Source: Microthrixaceae bacterium
GTDB lineage: Bacteria; Actinomycetota; Acidimicrobiia; Acidimicrobiales; Acidimicrobilacustridaceae
DNA: 64,000 nt
Direction: 5' to 3'
Assembly: GCA_947449015.1 (NCBI GenBank)
Contig: CANFQA010000011.1
Coordinates: 1-64,000 of the forward strand
Below are positions 51,833 to 60,421 of the stretch, in pieces. The notes beneath the pieces were generated by a model, which was given only the letters and a program-made list of their open reading frames with translations, was not told the DNA's origin and did no database searches. How positions within the stretch are numbered: position 1 is the stretch's first letter; each line of letters starts with the position of its first letter. A program made the position numbers and the translations under genes.

Positions 51833-53023
51833 ATGACGAACAACTTCCCCGAAGGTTTCCGCTGGGGCACCGCGACTGCGGCGCATCAGGTTGAAGGTGG
51901 CAACTGGAACAACGATTGGTGGGCATGGGAGCACGCTGAGGGATCACCATGCGAGGCGCCCAGTGGCGACGCGGTCGACCAATGGCATCTCTACGAGCAG
52001 GACATTGCACTGTGCGCCGCGCTCGGCTTCGACAACTACAGGTTCTCTATTGAGTGGTCGCGAATTGAACCCGAACCGGGCGAGTTCTCCCGGGCCGCGC
52101 TTGACCACTACCGACGCGTCTGTGCGGCCTGTCATGCCCATGGCATTGAACCGGTGGTCACCTTCCATCACTTCACCACTCCGCGTTGGGTGGTGGCCGA
52201 AGGCGGCTGGCATACCGCCAGCACAGTCGATCGATTCCTGCGCTTCAGTGAGGTCGCAGTGGGCGCGCTTGGCGATCTCATCGGTCGGGCCTGCACCATC
52301 AATGAGCCCAACATCGTGGCGATGATCGGCTATCAGATGGCGTTCTTCCCTCCCGGTGTGAGCGATCTTGATCAGTACCGTCGGGCCTGCGACAACTTTC
52401 TCGCCGCGCACCAACGGGTTGTGCCGATCCTGCGTGGTGGCCCGGGCGACTTCCCGGTCGGGCTCACGCTGTCGATGGCCGATTATCAAGCGGTGCCCGC
52501 CGACGATGCCGATGCCGTGTCCACGCGGGACTCGGTGCGGCGCGACATGGAGGACCAGTACCTCGATGTCTGTGCCGGCGACGACTTCCTCGGCGTACAG
52601 ACCTACAGCCGTACCCGGGTCGGGCCAACCGGCGTCATCGGTGGCGAGCCCGGTTACGACATCCTTGAGATGGGCTACGAGTTCTACCCCGAAGCGCTTG
52701 AGGCCTGCATCCGTCGGGCCTGGGACTACACCGGGGGTTCCATTCCGTTGCTCGTCACCGAAAATGGCATCGGCACCAATGACGACGAGCAGCGTCGTCG
52801 CTATGTCGCCACCGCGCTCGAAGGCGTGCTGTCATGCTTGGCCGATGGCATCGATGTGCGCGGCTATACGTACTGGAGCTTGCTCGACAATTTCGAATGG
52901 TGCTTCGGCTATCGCCCGCGTTTCGGCATCATCGATGTCGACCGTTCCACACAACGACGCATTGTGAAGCCCAGCGGTGAATGGCTTGGCCGTGTGGCCC
53001 GTGCCAATGCCCTCATCGAGTGA
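51833..53023 (+). CDS. Glycoside hydrolase family 1 (beta-glucosidase type)
   Basis: A 396-residue GH1 enzyme. Start ATG 51833 opens NNFPEGFRWGTATAAHQVEG, the usual GH1 N-terminus. Acid/base Glu is in TINEPN (about E158) and the nucleophile Glu in LVTENGIG (about E310), with WSLLDNFEWCFGYRPRFG near the end. It is shorter than typical family members (about 440-480), with shorter loops, but all catalytic parts are present. No signal peptide, so it probably acts on imported or intracellular beta-glycosides. Confidence 0.95.
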   Translation: MTNNFPEGFRWGTATAAHQVEGGNWNNDWWAWEHAEGSPCEAPSGDAVDQWHLYEQDIALCAALGFDNYRFSIEWSRIEPEPGEFSRAALDHYRRVCAACHAHGIEPVVTFHHFTTPRWVVAEGGWHTASTVDRFLRFSEVAVGALGDLIGRACTINEPNIVAMIGYQMAFFPPGVSDLDQYRRACDNFLAAHQRVVPILRGGPGDFPVGLTLSMADYQAVPADDADAVSTRDSVRRDMEDQYLDVCAGDDFLGVQTYSRTRVGPTGVIGGEPGYDILEMGYEFYPEALEACIRRAWDYTGGSIPLLVTENGIGTNDDEQRRRYVATALEGVLSCLADGIDVRGYTYWSLLDNFEWCFGYRPRFGIIDVDRSTQRRIVKPSGEWLGRVARANALIE

Positions 53024-53121
53024 GATCGGTGCGCCGGCGCTCGATGGGCTCGGGAGTAGTGTTGGCAGGCTCGTGGTTCAGTCTGGACACACGAGCATGA
53101 TCCGCAAGGAGAGTCATCCAT

Positions 53122-53610
53122 ATGAGTTCTGAGGCTCCCGCTGACCATGTGATCACTCCAATGCCCGAACCCACTGGAACGATTGGGCACATCGTCGGAC
53201 TCGTGCGCACCAAGGGTCTCCGTTATTGCCTTGTGGCTGCGGTCAATGTGGTTATCGGTCAGGCCTTGCTGTTTGCGCTCCAAGGAGCGTTCGGACCGGT
53301 CTGGGCCAATGTGCTCGCTGTGGGAATTTCATCGGTTCCCGCCTATTACATGAACCGTTCCTGGGTGTGGGGAAAGAGCGGCAAGAGCCATATGCGTAAA
53401 GAGGTGGCGCCATTCTGGGCGTTCACCCTCGCGGGTCTCGCGCTCTCCAGCCTGGCGATCTGGGTCCTGAAGCACTTCACGCAGGACAAGCTGGCGGTTG
53501 GCCTGGTGCAGTTGGTGGCCTTCGGCATTTTGTGGGTTGTCCGATTCTTTGTCCTCGACAAGTTGTTCCATGTTGAGGTCTTCGAAGACGACACCCCCGA
53601 CCTCGACTGA
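53122..53610 (+). CDS. GtrA family membrane protein
   Basis: A 162-residue protein with four membrane segments. The opening GLRYCLVAAVNVVIGQALLF and the middle SSVPAYYMNRSWVWGKSGKS are hallmarks of GtrA, which helps move polyprenyl-phosphate-linked sugars across the membrane or assist cell-wall glycan assembly. AAGGAGA precedes the ATG. It lies 20 bp upstream of a methyltransferase on the same strand. Its likely partners are the glycosyltransferase and related genes in the convergent operon that follows. Confidence 0.92.
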   Translation: MSSEAPADHVITPMPEPTGTIGHIVGLVRTKGLRYCLVAAVNVVIGQALLFALQGAFGPVWANVLAVGISSVPAYYMNRSWVWGKSGKSHMRKEVAPFWAFTLAGLALSSLAIWVLKHFTQDKLAVGLVQLVAFGILWVVRFFVLDKLFHVEVFEDDTPDLD

Positions 53611-53630
53611 AGGAACGGACGGCAACTCGC

Positions 53631-54257
53631 ATGAACCCCGAACTCCAGCGCGCCGCGGAGGCCGCCCGCGGCTTCATGCCAACGGATGAAGGTCTCGCCC
53701 TGCATGACGCGGCGGCCACGGTTCCGGTGGGCGGCTCGCCCATGCTCGAGATCGGCAGTTACTGCGGCAAGTCCGGTGTGTATCTCGGTGCTGCCGCCCA
53801 AGAACGCGCCACGGTGCTTTTCGCGCTTGATCACCATCGTGGTTCGGAGGAGAACCAGCCGGGATGGGAATGGCATGAACCCGATCTCGTCGACCCCGAG
53901 GTTGGCCGTATCGACACGCTGCCGCAGTTCCGCCGCACAATCTTCAACGCCGGACTCGAAGGGACGGTGGTCGCCATCGTCGGCGATTCACCCACCTTGG
54001 GTCGTCACTGGCAGATCCCGCTGTCATTTCTGTTCATCGACGGTGGCCACGGCCATGAGCCAGCCCATCGCGATTTCGAACTGTGGACGCCATGGGTGGA
54101 GCGCGGCGGCCTGCTCGCTATCCACGATGTGTTTCCCGATCCCGCTGACGGCGGACGCCCACCGTTTGAGATCTACTGCCGCGCCATTGACTCAGGCGAC
54201 TTTGTTGATGTCTCCGCTACCGGCTCGCTGCGGGTGCTGCGTCGAGTGCACAACTGA
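53631..54257 (+). CDS. Class I SAM-dependent methyltransferase
   Basis: A 208-residue Methyltransf_24-type enzyme. SAM motif I is MLEIGSYCGKSGVYLG, the acidic residue of motif II is LFALDHHRGSEE, and a later motif is LFIDGGHGHEPAHRDFELW. The HGHEPAHRDFE segment is typical of small-molecule or glycan methyltransferases in surface-polysaccharide clusters. It follows gtrA closely and converges on the cyclase-like gene. Acceptor unknown. Confidence 0.88.
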   Translation: MNPELQRAAEAARGFMPTDEGLALHDAAATVPVGGSPMLEIGSYCGKSGVYLGAAAQERATVLFALDHHRGSEENQPGWEWHEPDLVDPEVGRIDTLPQFRRTIFNAGLEGTVVAIVGDSPTLGRHWQIPLSFLFIDGGHGHEPAHRDFELWTPWVERGGLLAIHDVFPDPADGGRPPFEIYCRAIDSGDFVDVSATGSLRVLRRVHN

Positions 54258-54288
54258 TCAGATCAGTTTCTGCAATTCGACCAGTGGA

Positions 54289-55377
54289 TCAGTCGGCGCG
54301 GTCTTCGATCGGGGAGTCAGTGTCGAGATCGACCAGCGGTGGCAGTGCGTGATGATCGATGAACAGTCCCGAGGCAGCTGAGGTACGGCTGAGCGCATCG
54401 GCAGCGAGGATCACGGCGGCATCGGTATAGGTGGTGCGCTCGTCTGCAGGAAAGTGCACCTCATCAGGGAACACAATGCCGGTCCAGTAATGACCGTCGG
54501 TGTCACGTAGGGCCTGAGCCCAACTGAACATCTGCAATGCGATATCACGGTTGCCCACGGACAGCTCTGCAATGAGGCATTCGCAGGTTTCAGCTGCGGT
54601 GACCCAGGGACGATCGCTCACACAACGGATGCCGCGGTCCTCAACAAGGAACGTGTTGCGACGCGATGCGAGACGCTCGCGACCTTCGTCTTCAGTGAGC
54701 ACGCCACCGAGCACCGGGTAGTACCAGTCCATGGCCCAGCGGGCCTTGGGGGCGAATGCATCGGGTGCGTCGCCGAGGCAATGGGCACGAATGACCTGTG
54801 CAAGACGCGACACACTGAGCTCCCAATCGGGACGCTCATGGCCGAGCAGGTTGGCAATGGCCACTGCGCAGCGCAGGCTGTGGCAAATGCTTGATGATCC
54901 GGTGAGCAGCGCAAATGACCATGGGGTGCCGTCAGCGTGGCGGGCCCACAAGATTTCGCCGCGTGGTGTTTGCAGATCAAGCACGAAATCTATGGCGTGC
55001 TCAACGGTGGCCCACATCGATTCAACGAATTTGAGATCGCAGCTGAGCAGCCAGTGATGCCACACGCCAGCGGCGATGTAGGCGATGGTGTTGGCGTCAA
55101 GCTTGTCCTGTTCGATGCTGTCGGCGAGGTAGTACTGGTGCCAGGAGCCGTCGGTGCGCTGCACATCAACGAGCCACTGATACGCGCGCAGGGCTTCGTC
55201 GGTCAGACCGGCGAGGTCAAGGGCCATGGCTGCTTCGATGTGGTTCCACGGGTCGGCGTGTCCGCCGGGGAACCACTGGATCATGCCGTTGGGCAACTGC
55301 AGCGACGCGATGGCCTCAGCGGTTTCACGTACCTGATCGGCGGTGATGATTCCGGGCACAGAAGGGATAGTGGTCAT
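54289..55377 (-). CDS. Terpene-cyclase/prenyltransferase-fold protein
   Basis: A 362-residue protein with an alpha/alpha toroid pattern of repeated helical hairpins and aromatic-rich motifs (IASLQLPNGMIQWFPGGHADPWNHIEAAM and QWLVDVQRTDGSWHQYY). QxxDGSW is the QW motif of squalene-hopene cyclases and protein prenyltransferases. The catalytic DxDD acid of cyclases is not evident, so it is more likely a non-cyclase member of the fold. It overlaps the start of the methyltransferase upstream by 4 bp. Similar genes sit beside a methyltransferase and GT4 in other Actinobacteria. Function unknown. Confidence 0.8.
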   Translation of the reverse strand: MTTIPSVPGIITADQVRETAEAIASLQLPNGMIQWFPGGHADPWNHIEAAMALDLAGLTDEALRAYQWLVDVQRTDGSWHQYYLADSIEQDKLDANTIAYIAAGVWHHWLLSCDLKFVESMWATVEHAIDFVLDLQTPRGEILWARHADGTPWSFALLTGSSSICHSLRCAVAIANLLGHERPDWELSVSRLAQVIRAHCLGDAPDAFAPKARWAMDWYYPVLGGVLTEDEGRERLASRRNTFLVEDRGIRCVSDRPWVTAAETCECLIAELSVGNRDIALQMFSWAQALRDTDGHYWTGIVFPDEVHFPADERTTYTDAAVILAADALSRTSAASGLFIDHHALPPLVDLDTDSPIEDRAD

Positions 55378-56138
55378 GCGGAGGCTCCCACTGGTTCGGT
55401 GTTGCGTCCGGCGCTGCGAGTGACCGGCTTGGTCGCGTACACAACCAGCGACTTACCGAGCACCGGATTGAGGGCACGTTCGGTGACTCGAGTAACGGCC
55501 GGGGCGGTCATGATGTCCCACTCCAGCAGCTTCGTGTAGGCCTTGACCAGCGGGTTGGTGGCATTGGTCGGTCCGACTGCGCAGCGCAGCCACCAGTAGG
55601 GGGCGTGCAGAGCGTGAGCACGATGCGAGACCGACGGATTGAGCCCCGCCGTGCGCATCTTGTCGCGCAGTTCGGACTCGGAATAGATGCGCACATGACC
55701 ACCTTCGACAAACGGTGCGTGGTACTCATCGGAGAGTTTCCAGCAGATCTTCTCGGGGAACTCGGCCGGAATAGTGATGGCGATGGTGCCACCGGGTCGC
55801 AGCACGCGTGTGAGTTCATCGAGTGCAGCCATATCGTCGGGCACATGTTCCATGACCTCCGACGCGATGATGCGATCGAAGGAGGCATCAGCGAAGGGAA
55901 GGCGGGTGCCGTCACCGTTGACTGAGGTGCATGACAGTCCCGGTGCGATCTCGCCGGCATCGCGCATGGCGTTGGCCGTGCCGATGACCTGGGTGAGTTC
56001 AGGGAACGCCATATCGCAGGCCACCACGGTCGCTCCGCGTCGCAGCGCCTCAAATGCATGACGACCGAAGCCACAACCGAGGTCGAGGAGACGGTCGCCG
56101 GCCTGCAGGTCGAGGCGGTCGTAGTCGGCGGTCAGCAC
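55374..56138 (-). CDS. Class I SAM-dependent methyltransferase
   Basis: A 254-residue Methyltransf_11-type enzyme with motif I LLDLGCGFGRHAFEALRRG, motif II VVACDM, and IIASEVMEHVPDDMAALDEL. The C-terminal third has aromatic and Pro-rich segments for acceptor binding (HAPYWWLRC). It lies 3 bp after the GT4 gene and overlaps the cyclase-like gene, so the three form one operon. It resembles glycan or lipid O-methyltransferases of surface pathways. Acceptor unknown. Confidence 0.88.
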   Translation of the reverse strand: MLTADYDRLDLQAGDRLLDLGCGFGRHAFEALRRGATVVACDMAFPELTQVIGTANAMRDAGEIAPGLSCTSVNGDGTRLPFADASFDRIIASEVMEHVPDDMAALDELTRVLRPGGTIAITIPAEFPEKICWKLSDEYHAPFVEGGHVRIYSESELRDKMRTAGLNPSVSHRAHALHAPYWWLRCAVGPTNATNPLVKAYTKLLEWDIMTAPAVTRVTERALNPVLGKSLVVYATKPVTRSAGRNTEPVGASA

Positions 56139-56141
56139 GAA

Positions 56142-57518
56142 TCAGGCTCCGGTGCTCGGGAGACGCGACAGTTGGTAACGCGGGGCAGCGCCGGCGCCGC
56201 CGGGGCGGCGGGCTTGGATTGCTGCAGTTTCGGCCAGCAGGGCCCGATAGTGCTCGACAGTGCCGACCGCAGTGTGACGCCAGGTCCAGCGTTCGATGAC
56301 GCGTTGACGACCGGCGCTCCCAATGCGATCGCGCAGAGCCTGATCGTCGAGGGCCAGAGCGATCTTGGCGGCCAAAGCCTCGCTATCGCCCGGGGGAACA
56401 CACAGCGCGGTGTCGTTATCAGCACCGACGACCTCGGGCAGAGCGCCGCCGGTGGTTGCCACCAACGGAACACCGCAACTCATGGCCTCGATGGCCGGCA
56501 GCGAGAAACCCTCATAGAGCGATGGCACGACGGCCAGTTGGGCCTCGGAGTACAGCTCGATGATGCGTTCCTCGGGAACTCCAGTGATGAAGGTGACCGC
56601 ATCGCGCAGGCCAAGTTCATCGATGATGCGGGCCGAGGGGCCGCCCTCTTTGAGGCGACCGATGACAACGAGCTCGATATGACGCTCGGTGCGTAGCTTG
56701 GCCACAGCCTCGAGGAGATAGCGCAGGCCCTTCATGGTCACATCGGCACTGGCGGTGGTGATGAGGCGCCCGGGTACTCGCTGCACCTGAGGCTGGGGCT
56801 TGAAGAGGTCTTGATCGACGCCGACGGGCACGACATGCAGGCGATCGAGCGGCACCTTCTGATCGGCGTGGATGTCCTTGAGCGAGTTCTGCGACACGGT
56901 GATGACGCGGGGCATGCGTGATGCCACCCGGGTCTGCATTTTGGTGAACCCATACCAGCGACCCTTGGAGAAGCGCTTGAACGCGGTCTCGGCATGTTCC
57001 ATTTCGAGACGTCGGTCCACGGTGATGGGGTGATGGATGGTGGCCAGCACCGGCAGGCCGATGCGCTCCATGGCCAGCAGGCCGTAGCCGAGGCACTGGT
57101 TGTCCTGGACGAGGTCGAACTCGTTGACTCGACGACGCAGATGCTGGAAGGCCCGCACGCTGAACGCGAGCGGCTCAGGGAAACTGCCGCCCATGAACGA
57201 GCCGACCTCGATGAGGTCGCCGAGGCTCTTGATCTCCCACGGTCCGGGCAGGCGCATGGGGAACTGGTCGTTATAGATGTCGAGGCTGGGCAGATCGATC
57301 AGCGGCACCCGAGGATCAACGATTGGGTACGGCTGGCCGCTGAGCACTTCGACCTCGTGGCCGAGGTCAAGCAGGGCCTTGGTGAGATGGCGCGTGTAGA
57401 CGCCCTGGCCGCCCACATGGGGCTTGCCGCGGTAGGTCAGGAACGCGATGCGCAGCGGAAGATCGCCGTCTGCAGCGGTGCGTCCCGAGGTTCGGGGGGC
57501 ATCTGCGGTGGGGGACAT
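56142..57518 (-). CDS. Glycosyltransferase family 4
   Basis: A 458-residue GT-B enzyme. N-terminal acceptor domain: AFLTYRGKPHVGGQGVYTRHL. C-terminal donor-binding domain: VIGRLKEGGPSARIIDELGL and VPSLYEGFSLPAIEAMSCGVPLVAT, with the conserved Glu pair typical of retaining GT4 enzymes. It opens the operon with the two downstream genes. Together with GtrA across the convergence it suggests glycosylation and methylation of a polyprenyl- or lipid-linked glycan. Sugar donor unknown. Confidence 0.92.
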   Translation of the reverse strand: MSPTADAPRTSGRTAADGDLPLRIAFLTYRGKPHVGGQGVYTRHLTKALLDLGHEVEVLSGQPYPIVDPRVPLIDLPSLDIYNDQFPMRLPGPWEIKSLGDLIEVGSFMGGSFPEPLAFSVRAFQHLRRRVNEFDLVQDNQCLGYGLLAMERIGLPVLATIHHPITVDRRLEMEHAETAFKRFSKGRWYGFTKMQTRVASRMPRVITVSQNSLKDIHADQKVPLDRLHVVPVGVDQDLFKPQPQVQRVPGRLITTASADVTMKGLRYLLEAVAKLRTERHIELVVIGRLKEGGPSARIIDELGLRDAVTFITGVPEERIIELYSEAQLAVVPSLYEGFSLPAIEAMSCGVPLVATTGGALPEVVGADNDTALCVPPGDSEALAAKIALALDDQALRDRIGSAGRQRVIERWTWRHTAVGTVEHYRALLAETAAIQARRPGGAGAAPRYQLSRLPSTGA

Positions 57519-57552
57519 GAGTCGTCAAGTCTCCCCGCCCACCCCTGACGGG

Positions 57553-59043
57553 TCAAGATGAGCGGCTCCGGCGCAGGGCTGGTCGACGGGGCATCGGGCG
57601 GCCCATCGCCAGCCACCAGGCAAGGGCGACAAGGGCAATTGAGGCCCCCACCATGGGATCGGGGCCGATTCGGGTGGCGATGGTCTCGCCGGCCCGTTTC
57701 CCGACTGGCTGCTCCAACACGGCCTGTTCGGAGATGCTCGTGCGGGCCATAACCCGCCCCTCGGGGGTCACAATGGCGCTGAACCCAGTTGGAGCGGCCT
57801 GAAGGACCCAACGGTCGTTTTCGATGGCGCGGAGGCGACTCGAGGCCACTTGCTGGGACTGGACCTCGGTGAGCCAGTAACTCGAACCGTTGGTCGGGTT
57901 CAGCAGGATCTCTCCACCGTGGAGCACACCGTCGCGGCCGCGGTTGGTAAAGAAGATCTCCCAGGAGATGGCCACCGCCAGAGCTCCGGCAGGGGTGTGT
58001 AGCACCGCGGGCTCGGTGCCGGTATGGGCATCGCGACTTGGCAGTCCGCTGTTGGGGCCCGCCGCCCATTCGATGAGCGAACGCATCGGAACGTATTCGC
58101 CGAATGGAACCCGGCGAACTTTTTCGTAGCGCTCGCCGATGGAACCGTCGGGCAGATACACCTGGGCCACGTTGAGGAATGTTTTGGAATCCACTCCCTC
58201 GGTGATGCCGGCCACCAAGGTGGTGTTGAGGTGCTCGGCGAGCGCCGAAAGCGCAGCGTTCTCGCGGTTGGCGCCAATGGGTCCTTCAACATCGACAACA
58301 TTCTCTGGCCATAGGACCAGATCCACCGGCGTCTCGATTGCCGCGCTGGCATCGAGATGGCGTTGGAACACAACGCGGGCATCAGTCGATGCGGCTCGCG
58401 TGCCTTGGGGTCCGCCTCCTTGCACGACTGCGGCTCGGATGACGCCAACCTCATGTCCGCGGGGGGCAACCATGGCGATGCCCCAGAGCGCGACTACCAA
58501 AGCCAGTGCCCCGCCGGCCATCAACCAGCGACGTTCCCAAGCAGCCGATAATGCGACGCCGACCACGGCGACAGCGAACACCACGCCAATGGCACACAGC
58601 ACCCGGGCGATCTGCCCGAGAGGTGCGGCCGCTTGGCTCATGGCAGTGGTGGCCAACGGCACGCCGCCGAACGGAAAGGTCCACCGGGTGATTTCAGCCA
58701 GGGTGAAAGCCCCGGGGACTGCCAACCAACGGATCCAGGCCTGCTCGCTGCGGCCCGGCACTGCCATGCCGGCGAGACCGACCATGGCCGAGAACACGAT
58801 GATGGCAATCGGATAGCCGATGGCGGTGAGACCGGCCATCCAGAGCATGGTCGGAGCGAACCAGGCCGCGGCCATGAGCCAGGACCGGACAAAGCGCGCC
58901 TTGGCACTGGCACCGGCCAGGAGGCGATCCCAGAGTGCAACTCCAATGAAGGCCAGTGGCCACCACCCAAACGGCGGCACCGCGGCGGCGAGCAGCAGAC
59001 CAGCGAGGATCGCCGCCGCTGCAGTGCGAAGACGCGTTCGCAT
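57553..59043 (-). CDS. lnt: Apolipoprotein N-acyltransferase, with Ser at the catalytic Cys position
   Basis: A 496-residue Lnt with an N-terminal membrane domain (about seven segments to residue 195) and a C-terminal nitrilase domain. The catalytic Glu is in VLWPENVV (about E247) and the Lys in YEKVRRVPFGEYVPM (about K308). The nucleophile motif, ICYE in E. coli, reads AISWEIFF here, so Ser (about 360) stands where Cys is required. The codon is TCC. The following NPTNGSSYW segment is intact. Start overlaps the stop of the PCuAC-like gene by one base. Lipoproteins are plainly present (potD, sugar dehydrogenase). Confidence 0.85.
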   Translation of the reverse strand: MRTRLRTAAAAILAGLLLAAAVPPFGWWPLAFIGVALWDRLLAGASAKARFVRSWLMAAAWFAPTMLWMAGLTAIGYPIAIIVFSAMVGLAGMAVPGRSEQAWIRWLAVPGAFTLAEITRWTFPFGGVPLATTAMSQAAAPLGQIARVLCAIGVVFAVAVVGVALSAAWERRWLMAGGALALVVALWGIAMVAPRGHEVGVIRAAVVQGGGPQGTRAASTDARVVFQRHLDASAAIETPVDLVLWPENVVDVEGPIGANRENAALSALAEHLNTTLVAGITEGVDSKTFLNVAQVYLPDGSIGERYEKVRRVPFGEYVPMRSLIEWAAGPNSGLPSRDAHTGTEPAVLHTPAGALAVAISWEIFFTNRGRDGVLHGGEILLNPTNGSSYWLTEVQSQQVASSRLRAIENDRWVLQAAPTGFSAIVTPEGRVMARTSISEQAVLEQPVGKRAGETIATRIGPDPMVGASIALVALAWWLAMGRPMPRRPALRRSRSS

Positions 59044-59612
59044 CAGTTGCCGTTCGGCACCTTCAGCCGCGGCGGCAGCAGACGATCACCGATGACGTCA
59101 TAGGGCTGAGCTTCTGCCTGCACCGTGAGAGCGCCCGAACGGGCGAACTCAAGGGTGATGGGAATTGTGGAACCCACCGTCAGCGGTTCGGTGAGGCCAG
59201 AGAGCAGTAACTGATCGCCACCGGGTTGCATATGGAGCTCGCCAAAGCCCGGCACCTCGAGTTGGGACACAGTGACGAGCGCGCTGACCGGCGCCGTTCC
59301 ATCGGTGGGATCTGAACTCTGCCAGTGCTGGATCACAACAGTGGCGGCCGCCGGCGTGGATGCGCCGAGCAACGTGTCAGAGCCGCCACCGTTGTGAATC
59401 ACGACGTACGCGGCAGCAGGGTCGCCCTCGGAGGCCACCAATGGTGATCGAAGCTGCAGCGCCACCGGTGGTTTCTCGAACGGATGCACAACCGCGGCGA
59501 ATACCAGGATGGAGATGCAGAACAGCACCACAAGCACTGGTGCCAGTCGGCGGATGCGCGCATAGATATCGGTGCGGGGTTGGGGTGCTGCTGGTGTTTG
59601 GGGGGTGGTCAT
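59043..59612 (-). CDS. PCuAC-like copper-chaperone-fold protein, copper ligands incomplete
   Basis: A 189-residue membrane-anchored protein. I choose ATG 59612 behind AAGGA. A hydrophobic segment (LAPVLVVLFCISILVFAAVV) precedes a PCuAC-type beta sandwich with YVVIHNGGGSDTLLGAST, LHMQPGGDQLLLSGLTEPL and VGSTIPITLEFARSG. In PCuAC proteins the PGG segment is followed by a His-x-Met pair; here this is QLLL, and the other His/Met ligands are only partly visible. It is coupled to lnt by one base. It may have lost copper binding or use other ligands. Confidence 0.72.
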   Translation of the reverse strand: MTTPQTPAAPQPRTDIYARIRRLAPVLVVLFCISILVFAAVVHPFEKPPVALQLRSPLVASEGDPAAAYVVIHNGGGSDTLLGASTPAAATVVIQHWQSSDPTDGTAPVSALVTVSQLEVPGFGELHMQPGGDQLLLSGLTEPLTVGSTIPITLEFARSGALTVQAEAQPYDVIGDRLLPPRLKVPNGN

Positions 59613-59637
59613 TGGTTCCTTCATCAGGCCGGTGGGT

Positions 59638-60297
59638 TCACATCTCAAGAGTGGCGAGCCACTCGCCGAGTGGTTCAAGAAGTACAGGGCCAAGGTGATG
59701 GCCGCCCTCGACGTCGACCCAGGTCACCTCCGCGCCCGATCGTTCGAGAAATTTTGCCGCAGCACGTCCGCGTGTCTGTTCAACCTGGGTGTCATGGCGT
59801 CCATGCACGATGAGCGCATGGCGACCTTCAAGGCGGCTGGCGTCGATCTCCTCGCGATGCAGCAGATAGGGCGAGATGGCGGCGATGGCGCGCGGCGTGA
59901 CCGACACGGTGCGGTCGAGTGCCACGTTGAGCGCGAGTGCACCGCCCTGAGAAAACCCTCCGAGCACCAGGCGATCCGGGCCGAGGCCCGATTCGGCCAG
60001 CGCGTCGTCGATGGCGGCCGCCACTGACCGAACACTCACAGTGACCTCATCAAGATCGGGACCGTTCTCGTCGACGCGGTACCAGCAGGTTCCCTCATCG
60101 AGTTCGATTCGTGGTCTCGGCGACACAATGCGCCACTGTTGCTCGGGGTCGAACATCATCGCCCGGGACAGGAATCGTTCGGGTCGATCTCCGAATCCGG
60201 GGAGCAGGAACAAGATCCGATCGGCATCGGCCGGACCGCTCACCACGATCTCGAGAGGTTCGGCCTCGAGAGGTTCTGACGTGTGCTGATCGCTCAT
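59638..60297 (-). CDS. Alpha/beta hydrolase (carboxylesterase/phospholipase type)
   Basis: A 219-residue serine hydrolase. Opening LFLLPGFGDRPERF gives the oxyanion-hole region; the nucleophile elbow is LGGFSQGGALALN (GFSQGG, Ser); the Asp is in VHGRHDTQV and the His in EGGHHLGP. This is the pattern of small phospholipase/carboxylesterase family enzymes. I place the start at ATG 60297; an earlier TTG-type start upstream would add about 19 unconserved residues. It lies just upstream of the PCuAC-like gene on the same strand (25 bp). Substrate not known. Confidence 0.88.
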   Translation of the reverse strand: MSDQHTSEPLEAEPLEIVVSGPADADRILFLLPGFGDRPERFLSRAMMFDPEQQWRIVSPRPRIELDEGTCWYRVDENGPDLDEVTVSVRSVAAAIDDALAESGLGPDRLVLGGFSQGGALALNVALDRTVSVTPRAIAAISPYLLHREEIDASRLEGRHALIVHGRHDTQVEQTRGRAAAKFLERSGAEVTWVDVEGGHHLGPVLLEPLGEWLATLEM

Positions 60298-60377
60298 GGT
60301 GCGACCGACGCTACTGGTATCAGTACTCACCAATCCGACCGAAGCCGGAAGCATTGCTGAAGCGTCGGTTCAGCAAT

Positions 60378-60421
60378 GGAACAGGGCTGGAACAGGGCTG
60401 GTTCAGGGCTGGTTCAGGGGA
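60378..60421. repeat. 11-bp tandem repeat, four copies, at the NlpC/P60 stop
   Basis: GGAACAGGGCT twice, then GGTTCAGGGCT, then GGTTCAGGGGA. The array runs from the intergenic space into the last codons of the NlpC/P60 gene, so the final residues are encoded within it. Confidence 0.9.
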
